A DNA stretch of 64,000 nt from Bombyx mori (lineage: Eukaryota > Arthropoda > Insecta > Lepidoptera > Bombycidae): positions 436,501 through 500,500 of the forward strand of contig NC_085128.1 of assembly GCF_030269925.1 (NCBI RefSeq). Direction: 5' to 3'. Each line of letters opens with the position of its first letter. Positions within the stretch are counted from its first letter, which is position 1. Of this stretch, positions 23,739 to 36,077 are shown piece after piece. The notes below the pieces were generated by a model that worked only from the letters and a program-made list of their open reading frames with translations, ran no database searches and was not told the DNA's origin. A program made the position numbers and the translations under genes.

Positions 23739-25026
23739 CTAGGCTGCACTAAAAGTATCGGGAATGGAATATTTCCACTGTTCCTGTCATATTAAAATCT
23801 TTTTAATTGAAAACTCTTTGGTTTTAAAAATCGAATACCATTTATTTATTTAAAAAAAGATTCTCGGTCTTGTCACGAGGTTTTGTCAAACTTGTTTAGT
23901 CGTTGAGAAAATGGAATTGACTCGAGAAAATTCAAGAGCGATGATTTATTATGACTTTCGAAGTGGTTTAACACAAAAACAGTGTGTTGACCGGATGATT
24001 TCTGCATTTGCTGATAAAGCCCCATCCAAAACCACAATTTATCGCTGGTTTGCTGAGTTTCAACGTGGACGTGTCAAGCTCAGTGATGATCCCCGTCAAG
24101 GTCGTCCAAAAACTGCAGTCACCCAAGAAAACGTTGATGCTGTGCGTAAGCTGATTGAGGAAGATCGACATGTGACATACCGCGAAATTCAGGCAACTTT
24201 AGACATTGGCATGAGTCAAATACAAATAATCTTGCATGAACAATTAGGTGTAAAAAAGTTGTTTTCCCGATGGATACCGCATTCGCTCTGTGAAGAGCAA
24301 AAAGCGGCTCGCGTTACTTGGTGCATCAGAACTCTCGAAAGATTCCACGCAGGATCCTCAAATGCTGTATACAACATTGTATCAGGTGACGAATCCTGGA
24401 TATACGCGTACGAACCCGAAACAAAAAACCAGTCACGAGTTTGGGTGTTCGAAAATGAGTTAAAGCCAACAAAAATTGTTCGTTCACGGAGTGTTGCAAA
24501 AAAAATGGTGGCCACGTTTGTCTCCAAAACCGGCCATGTTACGACTATTCCTCTTGAGGGACAAAGAACGGTTAATGCAGAATGGTATGCTAGCATTTGT
24601 TTGCCACAGGTCGTTTCTGAACTCCGTAAAGAGAACTGCAACCGCCGCATCATCCTCCATCACGACAATGCGAGTTCTCACACCGCGCACAGAACAAGAG
24701 TTTTTAGAGCAAGAAAACATAGAATTATTAGACCATCCGCCGTACAGCCCCGACCTAAGCCCTAATGATTTCTATACTTTCCCTAAAATAAAGAATAAAT
24801 TGCGTGGACAGAGATTTTCATCACCTGAAGAAGCTGTGGACGCCTACAAAACGGCCATTTTTGAGACCCCAACTTCCGATTGGAATGTTTGCTTCAATGA
24901 TTGGTTCCATCGTATGGAAAAATGTGTCAAATTTCGCGGAAAATACTTCGAAAAGCAATAAATACATTTTTAAATAGTAATGTTGTGTCACTTCGTTAAT
25001 TCCCGAAATTTTCAGTGCCGCCCTCG
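23739..25026 (+). mobile_element. Mariner transposon copy 1 (cecropia-type)
   Basis: A 1288-bp element flanked by TA on both sides (23737-23738 and 25027-25028). The ends form imperfect terminal inverted repeats: CTAGGCTGCACTAAAAGT on the left, and on the right, reading inward, CGAGGGCGGCACTGAAAA. It encodes one mariner transposase broken by a frameshift. It sits in the Ig2 intron, antisense to the host gene. The left boundary is set at CTAGG because both copies share it and a TA precedes each. Confidence 0.93.
23911..24961 (+). pseudogene. Mariner transposase, frameshifted (copy 1)
   Basis: This would be a 350-residue transposase that cuts and pastes the element at TA sites. The N-terminal DNA-binding half begins MELTRENSRAMIYYDFRSGL. 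The catalytic triad is visible: D160 in VSGDESW, D252 in HHDNASSH, and the third D 35 residues on in PDLSPND, giving the D34D spacing of mariners. Compared with copy 2, two bases are missing just after 24696 (codon 263). The first open frame therefore ends at 24765, while the rest, including the third aspartate, continues in another frame to 24961. No active protein is expected. It otherwise differs from copy 2 at about eleven residues. Confidence 0.95.
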
Positions 25027-25101
25027 TAGTCTTTCATACATAGATGGGTGACATTTAATACGAGATTTTCACGCACCTTCTACAATCAGAGCTCTGGATC
25101 T

Positions 25102-25306
25102 GTTTTTTACTTTATTGCTTCGATAGGTAGGTGAGGTCAGGGCCCATCTGGTATTAAATAGTTACCGGAGCTTATAGACATCACAAGGTAGATTCCATCA
25201 TATGCCTTGAGACATAAGATCGAAGTTTCATATTGTTCAAAGGTTTTCCATCTCTTCACGATGTATGTATGACTGGTTCGCGACAGAAATGGGTATATTG
25301 GCAGTA
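25102..25306 (-). repeat. Degenerate Bm1 SINE
   Basis: TTTATTGCTTCGATAGGTAG, GCCCATCTGGTATTAAATAG and GCGACAGAAATGGG are recognisable, but the copy is clearly old. Confidence 0.7.
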
Positions 25307-26134
25307 ATTATTAAAATTTATAAATAAATTTTGAGCATTCTATTTTTTGCACGAACTCATTTTAGCATTTTCCTAAAAAAATAGTATCTACTTGCCCGAC
25401 AAAGTCACATCTTTAGATACGAGTGTCATGTAGAATCTTGAATAAATATAAGTAAAATGTCTCACGTCACAATACGTTAAAATTACTAAATTACTAAACT
25501 AAAGTACTAAATTAATACAATAAATTAAAACACATCCTCATATCGCTAAAGCTGATATTGTTATAAAGCATGATCGAATGATAAATATAATTATGTATAT
25601 ATTATTACCTATGTATGTTATATACGCCCTGCCCACAAGTAGCTTACCATAAATACTTAAATATGTAAAACAGGTACTGTACAGCTAAATCCTTCTTTGT
25701 ACCAAAAAACAAATCGAGTTACAATCTCTATTTCGATCCTTTTCGCCAGTAGGGTCTCAGTTTCAAATTCGATCACAATCGGGCTCTCTCCAATTAATGT
25801 TTCAAATTCCTGAAATTTTAAAGGAGCGTTGCTGGTTGAAATTAAAAATTCGACTGCCGTCCGTTTTGGGTCGACATCGAGTGCCCAAATGAGTTTTCCC
25901 GTATTTACAATTAGGTGGCGTTCCGTCGCCGACACGAATCTACAATGAATATAATGAGAGCCCCCTACTGAATACATTTACCGGGCGTTTACCGTTTAGA
26001 TTCGGACCGTGAAATAATCTCACTGAAAAACTATACAGTGGTTTTAAAGCTTTGCCATTAATCAGGATCATTAACATCAAACCACAGACATTCATTGATG
26101 AACACGGACCTCCAACAACGTTCGCCATAGTGAT

Positions 26135-26425
26135 ATTTTTATCTTCTTCTTCTTCTTTTTTTTCTCCACCTTATCCCACTAGGTGGAGTCGGCACAGCTA
26201 TTTTTTTCTTTCATTCTCTTCCTTCAGCCGTCATCTCAACACTCGCTTCTCTCTCACGATATGAGAGAGAGAGGAGCATTCACACACTGCATTCATGTCT
26301 TTTTCGGTCCCCCGCTACCATTTCCATACATCTCCTAGTCACATGCATCTTCTCTCTACTATGTTAACCGTCCGCTCTTTAATTTGTTAATAACCGGGGA
26401 TACTTTCACACTTCCTCTTATATAC
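26135..26425 (-). mobile_element. Non-LTR retrotransposon tail, same family as 15735
   Basis: The minus strand matches 15735-16065 (AAATTAAAGAGCGGACGGTT, AGATGCATGTGACTAGGAGA, CCACCTAGTGGGATAAGGTG) and ends in a (GAA)n tail. About 25 bp are missing after GGACGGTTA. Confidence 0.7.
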
Positions 26426-27604
26426 TCATTACTACTATTATCTAAATCTATCTATTTTTATCTATTTGTATATCTAAATTGTAGTGTAAATGCTTATGAA
26501 AAAGAAATGCAAATAATAGACAGAAAAAACGGATGTTGTAAAAGAAACACCAAAAGACCCCCCCTGTGGCATGTTGCAATAGATATAGGTATGGAGATAA
26601 AACCCAAGAAGAATGATGTTAGACAGGCAGCCAGTTGTAAAATACATGCCAAATCCCAATACAGCACGAAAAAAGGAAATGCTGTTCCGACCCTACGTGA
26701 TGTTGGTTACGTGCATTCAGAAGAGAAAGAACATTGGATCGAAGCGCATAACTATATATCCGATTAGTCTCGCTGCCAGCGTGGGTTAGAACAAATATTT
26801 GTGGTTAAATTGGACCTTATAAAGAAAATATTGTGCTTTGTTCGAGAATAGTATTGTACCTTATTATTTTTATATTAATTTATATTATTTTAAGGGACCA
26901 GACATTCCGCTGAACTTAATTTAGCCTCATTAAAACAAAATTACACGATCCTGATAAAATCGGTATGATAATAGTGCCAAAAAAACCTAACATAACTAAC
27001 CCCGTGTATAACCGAACAAAAACATCTATTGTACTGGTGAAACCCAATTAAACAGCTTTGGAAAAACTTCCAAAATTAATTCACGTTAAAAAAACAAGAA
27101 TCGGGCACCCTATTCGAAGTGCCGAATAGCACTCGACTTGACCTGTTCGACAAAAGCGTACAAATAAAAAAATCGGATTTGAAACGACCGTATTAATTTA
27201 AACAAAAGATTAACACGAATGAGGATTGAAAACGGGTTCTGATGCCGAGCGTAATTAAAACATTTGTTGGAGGGAGTCCTTTGCAAATAATCGTAACAGA
27301 TGGGCGTGACATGTCGAAATTTAGGGCTGTATGCCGCTTCTTAAATAAACAAACACGAGTCGTCCCTGAATTAAAGGATTTGAGGCCCTGTTAGAGGCGC
27401 CTCATTGTGTAGTGATAGGGCTTTTCTTGGTATTGGTCATTGATCGAGGATAATCTGTTGAAGTAGTAGCAAAACAAATTTAAATTATAAGTTTTAAATA
27501 CTAGTATAATTTTGTATTATAAATAGGGAGTGTCATGACAAATATGAGTTCATAAAATATGAATGATGATCAAACGAATGAGTTCATATGCGGTTTGTAC
27601 ATAA

Positions 27605-27690
27605 TATGTAATGGCTGTCTTACCCTTTAAATCGGTATGCATTAGCGCTACGCGGCAAAAATAGATGGAACGGTGGTAGCTACATATAAA
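27605..27690 (-). repeat. Degenerate Bm1 body fragment
   Basis: GGCTGTCTTACCCTTTAAAT and GGTGGTAGCTAC correspond to the Bm1 body. Confidence 0.55.
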
Positions 27691-28689
27691 AAAAAGCTTA
27701 GTTACGCAAATCTAAAGTCAAATGAGTAGTACCTATATAATAAAATAAATATTAAATCCTATAATCGTACAAAACACAAAAGTTCATCTAAAGCAATCGG
27801 ATCAGCACTTGCGGAGATTAGCGTGAACAAAAACGAGAAACAGCCAAAAATCTACAAAAAATGTTTGTGATTTAAAATAAATAAATAAAAAAGATTCACG
27901 GATATAATGTAAAGTGTATGACTTAAAGTCCCTGTGCTTTTATTATTATGTAGACTGGTACAAAAACTACAATAGGTAATAGTAATGATAGGCAATCTTC
28001 GCAGCCACAAATTTTTATGACACAAAATACATGCTACCGATTTTGTTTCAAAAAAATTACATTTACGTTACGTTTGGTGTTTAATACATACATACACACG
28101 ACTGTATATTAAAGTAATTCTATTAGTCCTATACAATTATCATCTATAGCTCAAGTTGAAAACGATGATTAGCAATTGATTTTCTTCGAATATTAAATTC
28201 AAAGAAAGACATATAAATACAATAAAACAGTAAAAATCCTGGTAAGATATTCGTACGGTACCGGTCGTAAGACTTCAAAAATAAATAAAAACAAGAATAG
28301 AATCTATAGCAGCCCTACACTAAGAGGTGAACGGACTGGGTCACACACAATTAGCGACAAGTGCACCCTTCACACCGCACGTTAATTCTCGCACGGAACA
28401 AGGAAATCGCTCTTAAATTTAAACTCCAATTTTCGGGTTTTTGTCGAGCGCTACCCGAATAGGTGCTTCTGTCGTTTAATTTGGCGAAACTCAGCTTTTC
28501 CTGAGCTATAATTATCTGCCTTTGCGTTAATCCTTTTCAGTGGATTTCATGTAGGTGAGATGAATTAGGGATGCTATGTATTTTAATACTCTATTATATT
28601 ATATTTTACTGCTTTAAATTTGATGATTCGAAAATTCATGGTAAAGTGCCGTTAAATTAAAGACTTTTGATTTATAAAGCATAAGTCCA

Positions 28690-29208
28690 ACTTCGCGTGG
28701 AGTACTGCTCCCACTTCTGGGCCGGGACTCCTAAGTCCCAGCTACTTCCATTTAACTCCACACAGAAGAGAGCCGTTCGGATTGTCGATAATCCCATTCT
28801 CAGGGATCGTTTGGAGCCTCTGGATTTGTGGAGGGACTTCAGCTCTTTCTATATTTTGTAACGTATTTTCCATGGGGAGTGCTCTAAAGGATTGTTTGAG
28901 ATGATCCCATCATCTCGTTTTTACCATTGCACCGCCCGCCACCGGGGTAGAGTTCATCATACTACCTAGACCCACTGCGCTCATCCAAAGAACTTTTTGC
29001 CACGTACCATCCGGCTTTAAAATAAGCTCCTCTCCACGGTGTTTCTCGAGCACTATGATATGTCCTTCTTCAAACGAGGATTGTGGAGAGTTTTTAAAGG
29101 TAGGCAGCGGCTTGGCTCTGCCTCTGGCGTTATTGAAGTCCCTGAGCGACGGTAACCACTTACCATCAGGTGGGCCGTATGCTTAAGGCATATGAGGCAA
29201 TAGAAGGG
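28690..29208 (+). mobile_element. BMC1-like LINE 3' end with broken RT C-terminus
   Basis: Translation gives RVEYCSHFWAG, KRAVRIVDNPILRDRLEPLD and LFEMIPSSRFYH, the C-terminus of a jockey/CR1-type reverse transcriptase found in the BMC1 LINE. In-frame stops (TAA near 28858, a TAG further on) show it is dead. It ends with the shared 3' UTR GGTAAGTGGTTACCGTCG complement. The longest BMC1-like piece in the window. Confidence 0.8.
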
Positions 29209-30068
29209 CAACAAATATATAAAAACAGATTATTGTTTTTCATGGATTGCCAGAAACACAGTCAAGCTTCTGCAAGCTGATAGTTTTATTTTATTTTAAA
29301 ATCTTTTCCAATGAAAGATAAGAGAAATTAATGAGTTTTGTTACACACGAATTCATTATTTCTAATTCATTCAAAATCGTTGGAATAGGTAATTGATTAA
29401 AACGCAAAATGGTTCCCATACAAGTGGAATAATCCAGTACCAATAGTGAAACAGTGATCGCGAGACCTTTTTAAGCAATTCCTTTGTATTTATCACTCGA
29501 ATATCCCGTGGAACTTGTAGTGCAAAACAAATGTCTCGGTAGACGCAGATGCTCCGGATTAACCTTCCCCAAATTAACCTTACCAATTTTAAGTATCATA
29601 TAATAGAATTTCAACCCTCGCTTGAGAATCAAGTGTACATTTCATTTCAAACGGGTCCCGGTCCGTTGTCATAAACTCGTGAACATTAGAGTCCTGTACT
29701 GTATAGTTAGCGACAGCTGGGCTTGCGGCTTGTTAAAATAATATATTATTTTTCAGCTGACTTTCTAATTACATTCTAAATAGAATTCGTATTTATAAAC
29801 GTGCAATATAAATGTTTAATACGTTTAGTAATTAATTCTATTTAGGTTTTAAAGTTGTAACTCTAATCTAGTTTAGTCTAAATGTTATCACGCGTGCTTC
29901 TCACCAAGAAGTCAGCGAGTTTAGCTCTTTAAAAATATACAAATCGATACAACGAGACTAGACTATTAACAATGTCTCTTATGATTGAAAGTCGCAGCGG
30001 CTCCATTTAAGCCACGCGTCTTCCTACGAGAGTGAATAAAGATTATCATTTACTCAAATTAAATTTAC

Positions 30069-30230
30069 CTTTCTTCCTTCTGTCCACAGATATCGGTTGT
30101 CCGTCCTCCCGTCGCCACATGATCTTGGGCGTAGGAAATCCATCAGCCTTGCACACCAAGCTGATGTTCTGGTTTTCTCTCACCGCAACAGCTGACTGCG
30201 TACTTTTTTCGTCCAGGATATTTGGAGGAA
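30069..30230 (-). CDS. DIP-like gene, exon Ig2a (first half of Ig domain 2)
   Basis: Acceptor CACCAG and donor AAAG/GTAAAT bound the exon. The G from the previous exon completes the first valine, giving VPPNILDEKS. The Ig2 B strand is ENQNISLVCKADGFPTPKI, with the first Ig2 cysteine and a possible NIS sequon, followed by the core tryptophan in MWRREDG. Exit phase is 1. The open frame continues past the donor into intron, so the long open frame overstates the exon. A repeat copy (30281-30634) begins about 50 bp upstream of the acceptor in transcript order. Confidence 0.95.
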
Positions 30231-30280
30231 CTGGTGAGAAATTATTTGTTTGAAATGTATCAATCCAAAAAATCTTACTT

Positions 30281-30634
30281 TTGGAACGAAGTTCCTTATG
30301 GGACGACGCGGAGGGGTACCCTAACCGAGAAAAAACGTCCGTAACGAAGATTTTTATTAGTAATGCACACAGTGTACGACTTAACTTTGTAATAACGTAC
30401 AAAAAATAACATATCTTTATTATATATTTTTTATAAATAGTTGTGAATAAAATAAAGTTGATGACTTTGTAAAGTAGTTTTTATTTTACTTTTATCAATA
30501 AAAACGTCATAAAAAAATGTATACCCGAATAATTTTTTTTTTTATACCTACCTCGAATAGAACTTAAAATTAATATTTTTATAATAGGGAACTTCGTTCC
30601 TATCCGGTGTCCCACGACACCACACATCTTTTTT
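30281..30634 (-). repeat. Unnamed repeat with GGAACGAAGTTCC ends, copy A
   Basis: The minus strand matches 43247-43632 at both ends (GTGGTGTCGTGGGACACCGG on one, CGTCCCATAAGGAACTTCG on the other) and in the TATTAATTTTAAGTT interior. Both ends contain the quasi-palindrome GGAACGAAGTTCC in opposite senses. A non-autonomous element is likely. Confidence 0.7.
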
Positions 30635-31315
30635 GCTAGCATCGAACACTTTAGAATCTTCAAATTTACTGTTGTAGGAGACAGGAGTAATTGTCGCAGA
30701 AATAAAAACATTGATCATCAAACAAATTAAAACATAATAAATTCAATATTATACACCCAGAAATGTACAGATCATGCTTAATATCAAGATTTATTTCATG
30801 AACCATGATTAATTAAATTTGTATAATATAAAATTGAACTTAAATTAATGCTAAACTTGAAACAAGCTTAAACATTAACAGGGAAAACCCATTTTTATAA
30901 TTAAATATTTTATAATTACTTCTAAAAAAATTCCGTCCAAATTGTACGAAGTATATAATAATTGAACGAAAGAGTAAAATTATATATTTAACAATCACGC
31001 AAACTTTATTTTACTTATTTCCTATAAATGTTTCGGTATCGTTATTGTTAAAAATTGGGTCAAAAAAGTGCCCCTTGACAAAAATGTTTTTGTAAAAGTA
31101 AGTACGAATCTTTCTAATCATATCTAGAGTTTTCACTGAGAGTACACGGAATTTAAAACAACGATTCTTTCGAATTGAACCGAATTTTGTCTCTTAGACT
31201 CCCTCCTCCTCGCGTCGTTTCCGCACTGCTGAGGGTCGTGACCATTATATGTCCCGCCAGCGCCTCCGATCAGTGATCTTAGATTCCATTGGATTTTTAT
31301 TAATTTGCCCTAAAG

Positions 31316-31568
31316 TTCTGGTGGTAAGACCTCTTGTGAGTCCGCACCGGTAGGTACCACCACCCCGCTTATTTCTGCCGTGAAGCAGTAATGCGTTTCG
31401 GTTTGAAGGGCGGGGCAGTCGTTGTAACTATACTGAGACCTTAGAACTTATATCTCAAGGTGGGTGGTGCATTTACGTTGTAGATGTCTATGGGCTCCAG
31501 TAACCACTTAACACCAGGTGGGCTGTAAGATCGTCCACCCACCTAATCAATAATTTTTTTTTTTTTTA
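31316..31568 (+). repeat. Bm1 SINE, head-less
   Basis: Starts CTGGTGGTAAGACCTCTTGT and ends CCACCTAATCAATAA. The tail is followed by a T run rather than an A run. Confidence 0.9.
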
Positions 31569-32499
31569 ACTGGAAGAAGGACAAAAGAATAATGATTATG
31601 ATGATATAGGTAAGAAGAAGTAGAAGATAATATAAAAAGGAGCAACATAGTATCTCTTACTCCGCTAAGTTTTCTTGCTACTCGAAACTGTCTTTTTGAA
31701 TACCCGTGCCTCCTTTAATATATAGTGAATGGTGAATTGTTCGCCAAGACTATCCTGAATTTGACAAAATTAAGTTCATTCTGCAACTAATCACCTTCAA
31801 TCGTTAAACTGAAACTGTAGCTTAATACTAAGTTGAGTTTTTAATTCTTCTTTGTTAACTTGATGCCCCAAATAATGAAGATGCAGTTGAGAAAATTGCC
31901 TATCGTTCGACAGCAAATCTTCTTCAGAGCCGATTTGCAGATCGTTAGTATTGTTTTGAAATATTCACTGAACCGATAACAAACGGAAATAATTAGATCT
32001 TACTTATTGTATTTCTATGTTCCTGAAAAATCAATTGAAGATATGTTCATTTTTGTTCCAATAATATTTATTATTTTCTAATTTTTTTCAACAATTAATT
32101 TGAAAGAATATTTGTTTAGCGAATTTTTGTAAGGAGGTTGTGGATTACTGTCGGTGTTTACCATTTTGCTAATAAAATATCTATAGCCATTTTCGATTAC
32201 CTACTAACTACTGATTAATCCGATTCGACCTTTAGCATTTTATCCGAAAGTTTTAATTACATTCTCTGTGAAGCAGGGTCGCAGGTTGATTTAGGTTTTA
32301 ATTGATTATTATTTTGTTGAATCATGCATTGGAATGTTTCCTGAGTCATCTAAATTTCAAATCAACAATGCTTGTGGAATCCATTCCGGTAAGATTGAGA
32401 GCAAATCGCGTTAACAATATCAATACTATCTTTTTATGAGGTATTCCATAATTTAGGAAGTATTGAATTGCGTATACAGATATAATCATTTCACTGTTT

Positions 32500-32883
32500 A
32501 CATGTTTTTTTTTCTAATAGGAAAAAAACACGTATGGCACTCGGGTACTGCCGCGGTAAAGACAATAATAATTTAATATTAAAACAATAATAAAATAATA
32601 CCACGCTATATTTATAAACATTAACAAAAGCAAAACATTTACTGTCCCCTTCACACTCTTATGCTAGACCGCGCGAGAGAGAGATGGGCAGACTTTTCAT
32701 GATGCGCATGCAGTGCGACGTCACGCCGCGCGCTTATTCACAAGCACTACACAAGCGCAACGTGTGAATATGTTGAACGCGAGCTACATGGTAGGCGGCG
32801 TGTTAGGTTTTATTTTCGTTACGGAATTTCTTGATTCAGTCGCCGCGTTCAAAGCCCACGATAAAAGCTATACAATAGCTTAA
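32500..32883 (-). repeat. Unnamed dispersed repeat, copy B (inverted relative to copy A)
   Basis: Minus-strand copy of 8851-9265, lacking about 45 bp near the CCGCGGCAGT end. Starts on the minus strand with TAAGCTATTGTATAGC. Confidence 0.7.
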
Positions 32884-33579
32884 AAAGTTACTGACTTTAA
32901 CAATTCTTAGGTAAGAAGATAAGTTATCACTTAGCGTTGATGGACAGTAAATCCATCCACGACACTCATTTACTGAGACCTCGTATGATGTTGACGGGTA
33001 ATTTGGTTTAATCGACATTTTTGCAACTTTACAGGACAGCCATTTAAAGTGGGATTTTTTAAATATGACAAAAAACTACTTGAGCTGAATTATGAATGTG
33101 GTAAGCTTAATTGAAGTTCAATTAAAGACATCGAATTGATGATACTTGTACCAAATAAGACGGAATTTTAATTACAAAGATAAATAGAGCGTATTAACCG
33201 AAATATCGCTTAAACCAAATAGCCTTCCCCCCCTCGATATGTAAATACATTTATATGTACATACATCTATACATATATATATAGTTGCTAACGAATAGCT
33301 GGAACCTTCCATCATCTACATCACTAGATTTTTTGGCATTGTATAACTGGCAAGTTAAACGTTGAATGATAAAAATGAGGAATTGAATAATTTTTTGATC
33401 AGCATTATACTGTATTATTTATAATTATTCCATAAAAAATTCACTTCTTTATTGTCTAACTAATGAAGTTTAGTATATAGAATATAAAAAAATATTAATT
33501 TCGGTAAATACATTGCTAAAGTAAATCGCAAGTAAATTATATTCCTCTAAAACAGTGAACGGAAAACATAATATACATC

Positions 33580-34060
33580 TGGCCGGGTAGTAGCTAAGAT
33601 TTTATTATATGTTGATGTGTGTACGCAATGTAGAGGTCTGCCGTGATCAATATAAGTTTTTAAGACTATAATAAACAACATATTATTATATCAATGGCAG
33701 ATCTGGTCAATTACTTTCAAAATTTTATTTTTTTAGCATTTTCAAAGTGGTCTGCCGCAAAGTAAAATGCGCGATAATGGTCTGCCATTCTTATTTTCCG
33801 ATAATAATAATCATATATTTTCAAAATTTCAAAACGGCAGACGTGGTCAAATGGATTTAAAATCCATCAAAATCGGTACCTGTCCTACCTGAGCGCTCGG
33901 CGCGTCGACCACTTTGAGCTTAGTGAGTCCCCACCTCATGCATGGTAGGTATAGGGGTCTCAATGTACGAAAATTCAGGTCTGGTCAAATACATACAGGT
34001 AGAGCCCACGGGCTCTTGGGCTAATAGCATCAGCTACGCAGCCCCAGGTGGCTTGCCGAA
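33580..34060. repeat. Patterned repeat built on TGGTCTGCC / GGCAGANNTGGTCAA words
   Basis: Related words recur in both senses: GGTCTGCCGTGATCAA (33635), GGCAGATCTGGTCAA (33697), TGGTCTGCCGCAAAG (33748), TGGTCTGCCATTC (33778), GGCAGACGTGGTCAA (33836) and AGGTCTGGTCAAA (33977). They do not form a regular tandem array. A transposon with subterminal repeats would fit, but no boundary or gene is visible. Confidence 0.45.
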
Positions 34061-34763
34061 ATAATAATAGATTTTAATACAAACTTCGTCAAAGTGTACG
34101 AATTCTGAAAGTTTCATTTTCAGTCTAAACCAAATATTAAATATGTCATTTGAAAGAATTTCTAAAGCTTCAACGTAATTAAAATCGATCTAGAGATGTT
34201 TTAAAGGTCTCGCGACTTTCACGGCGCTTTCAAATCACGTTTGGTGGTTTTGTGTTTTCATAAAATATATCTTGAGAAATATGTTGAAAGTTCAAATGTA
34301 TTCATCTAATGATCGAGATTGTTTTCATAGCTGCCGTTGTCCTTACATTTCTGATTTTTTACAAAAAGTTTTACATTAATTTTGGAGGTTAAAATACTCC
34401 TAAAAAATTGACATCACGAACTTCTCAAAATAAGTCTTGAATACAAAAGCTGGTAATTGAGTGCTAATGGATTCAGCGAAAACAAGTATTATTTTAACGT
34501 CTCGTTTCGAAACGAAATGATTAATACGAAAGTTGCTTTAAGTAAACAATGTGGAGTTGTTTTAAAGAAAACTTTAGATTAATCTCCAGCTTTTGTTTGA
34601 AACTTTTCACGTGTCTAGAACGAGTGAATATTGTAATTCATTGAAAAGTTAAGTGCTTCAATTTGAATAAGAACATAAAAAAAGCAATCGTTACTTTATT
34701 ATCTTAATTTTAAGGTAAAAGTATTTTCATGATAGGTATTTAAAATCATAAATTTATATTATA

Positions 34764-35126
34764 CTAGCGACCCGCCCTCGCTTCGCTTCGGAAACATTAA
34801 ATTTTATTATTGATGATAGTTGAGTCCCGCGATGTTACCCGCGGTTATTGTCGTACCGCGGGTGACGTCGCGGAGCGAAGCTAGTCTAAAAAAAGTAGCT
34901 TAAGTTACTCCTTATATCATCAGCTACCTGTCAGTGAAAGTCCCGTCAAAATCGGTCCAGCCGTTCCAGAGATTAGCCGGAACAAACAGACAGACAGACA
35001 GACAGACAAAAATTGTAAAAAATGTTATTTTGGTGTATGTACCGTATATATATTCATGTGCATGTAGTAAAAAGCGGTTATTTCAATATTACAAACAGAC
35101 ACTCTAATTTTATTTATTTGTATAGA
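34764..35126 (-). mobile_element. Non-autonomous Helitron with CAGA microsatellite
   Basis: On the minus strand it starts TCTATACAAATAAATAAAAT after A and ends GGGCGGGTCGCTAG before T. It contains a (CAGA)n run at 34987-35008 and strong GC-rich inverted segments (CCGCGGG / CCCGCGG) at 34828-34866. Confidence 0.82.
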
Positions 35127-35540
35127 TATACTCGTTTCGTTTATATTTTAAGGCGCAAGATAGTCTTAAAGTGAATTTTGGTATAACCCAGACACAGCGT
35201 CTGGCAGTTCAGCACTTTGTAACCGATCACTGAGCATCGAGAACTCAATTTGATAATTATTATTTTAGACTAATAAATAACTTACAATTAGTATAAATTA
35301 GTGGTTTGGTTTTGTCTAATTGATTTTTTATTGGTTGAAATGTTTTAAGCTGTAATCGGAAAGAAATGGGATTAGGACGAGATAATTTGTTGAAAAAGAC
35401 CAAGTTTTTAAGTTTCGTATTGGACATCGGCTGATGTAGGTCTTTACATGATTTAGTCGACTGAGATTTGGTATTGTGCCATTCGGGCACATTATTATAT
35501 TTCTAATCCTCTGATAGAAGATGCGGAAATCAATTCCGCA

Positions 35541-35700
35541 TACGCCACCCACCTTGAGATATAAGTTCTAAGGTCTCAAGTATAGTTAAAAAGGCTGCCC
35601 TACCCTTCAAACCGAAACGCATTATTGCTTCACGGCAGAAATAGGCAGGGTGGTGGTACCTACCCGGGCGGACTCACAAGAGGTCCTACTATCAGTAAAG
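35541..35700 (-). repeat. Internal Bm1 fragment
   Basis: CGCCACCCACCTTGAGATAT to CCTACTATCAGTAAAG. It lacks both the tail and the head. Confidence 0.85.
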
Positions 35701-35811
35701 AATAATAATACAAATACAACAAAAAAAGAAGTATTCAATTTGTTGCCGACGTTCTGAAGTTACGTACATACATTACGCAGATTCATTTATATATATATAG
35801 ACTAGACGTAC

Positions 35812-36016
35812 TCGCCCGCTTCGCTGGGCATTTAAAATTAACATTATTATATATTGTCATTTTTATTAGGGAGTCCAATACTCATAAATATTAGCCTATC
35901 CATCAAGTACATTTATTTCTACATGGATACCAAGTTTCAAGTCAATCTGATGCATGGTTCAGAAGTTATAACGGAACATTAGTAAAAGCCACTGTAGATT
36001 TATATATTAGTATAGA
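35812..36016 (-). mobile_element. Non-autonomous Helitron beside the Ig1b splice donor
   Basis: On the minus strand it starts TCTATACTAATATATAAATC after A and ends in CTAG before T, with a small GCCCAGCGAAGCGGGC hairpin near the 3' end. It is a shortened member of the family also at 41148 and 54789. It begins 61 bp downstream of exon Ig1b. Confidence 0.85.
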
Positions 36017-36077
36017 TAAGTAGCTTAAGCTTGCTTTAAACAACAAAGAGATAGCAAGGTATTGTGATAAAACTCAC

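Larger units (their letters stand above)
23467..30068 (-). other. Intron splitting Ig domain 2
   Basis: Holds mariner copy 1 (23739-25026), degenerate Bm1 pieces (25102-25306, 27605-27690), an RT-tail repeat on the minus strand (26135-26425) and a BMC1-like LINE end (28690-29208). Bases 25310-26130, 26430-27600, 27695-28685 and 29210-30065 show nothing I recognise. Confidence 0.9.
30231..36077 (-). other. Intron between Ig1b and Ig2a
   Basis: Contains an unnamed repeat (30281-30634), a Bm1 (31316-31568), the minus copy of another repeat (32500-32883), a patterned repeat (33580-34060), a Helitron (34764-35126), an internal Bm1 fragment (35541-35700) and a Helitron beside the donor (35812-36016). 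I see nothing in 30640-31195, 31570-32495, 32890-33575 and 34065-34760. A GC-rich block at 31195-31290 is unidentified. Confidence 0.9.

Noticed and set aside
24216..24653. 145-codon minus-strand open frame, repeated at 61052-61489
   Set aside because: Antisense shadow of the mariner transposase; identical arrangement in both copies because the element is duplicated.
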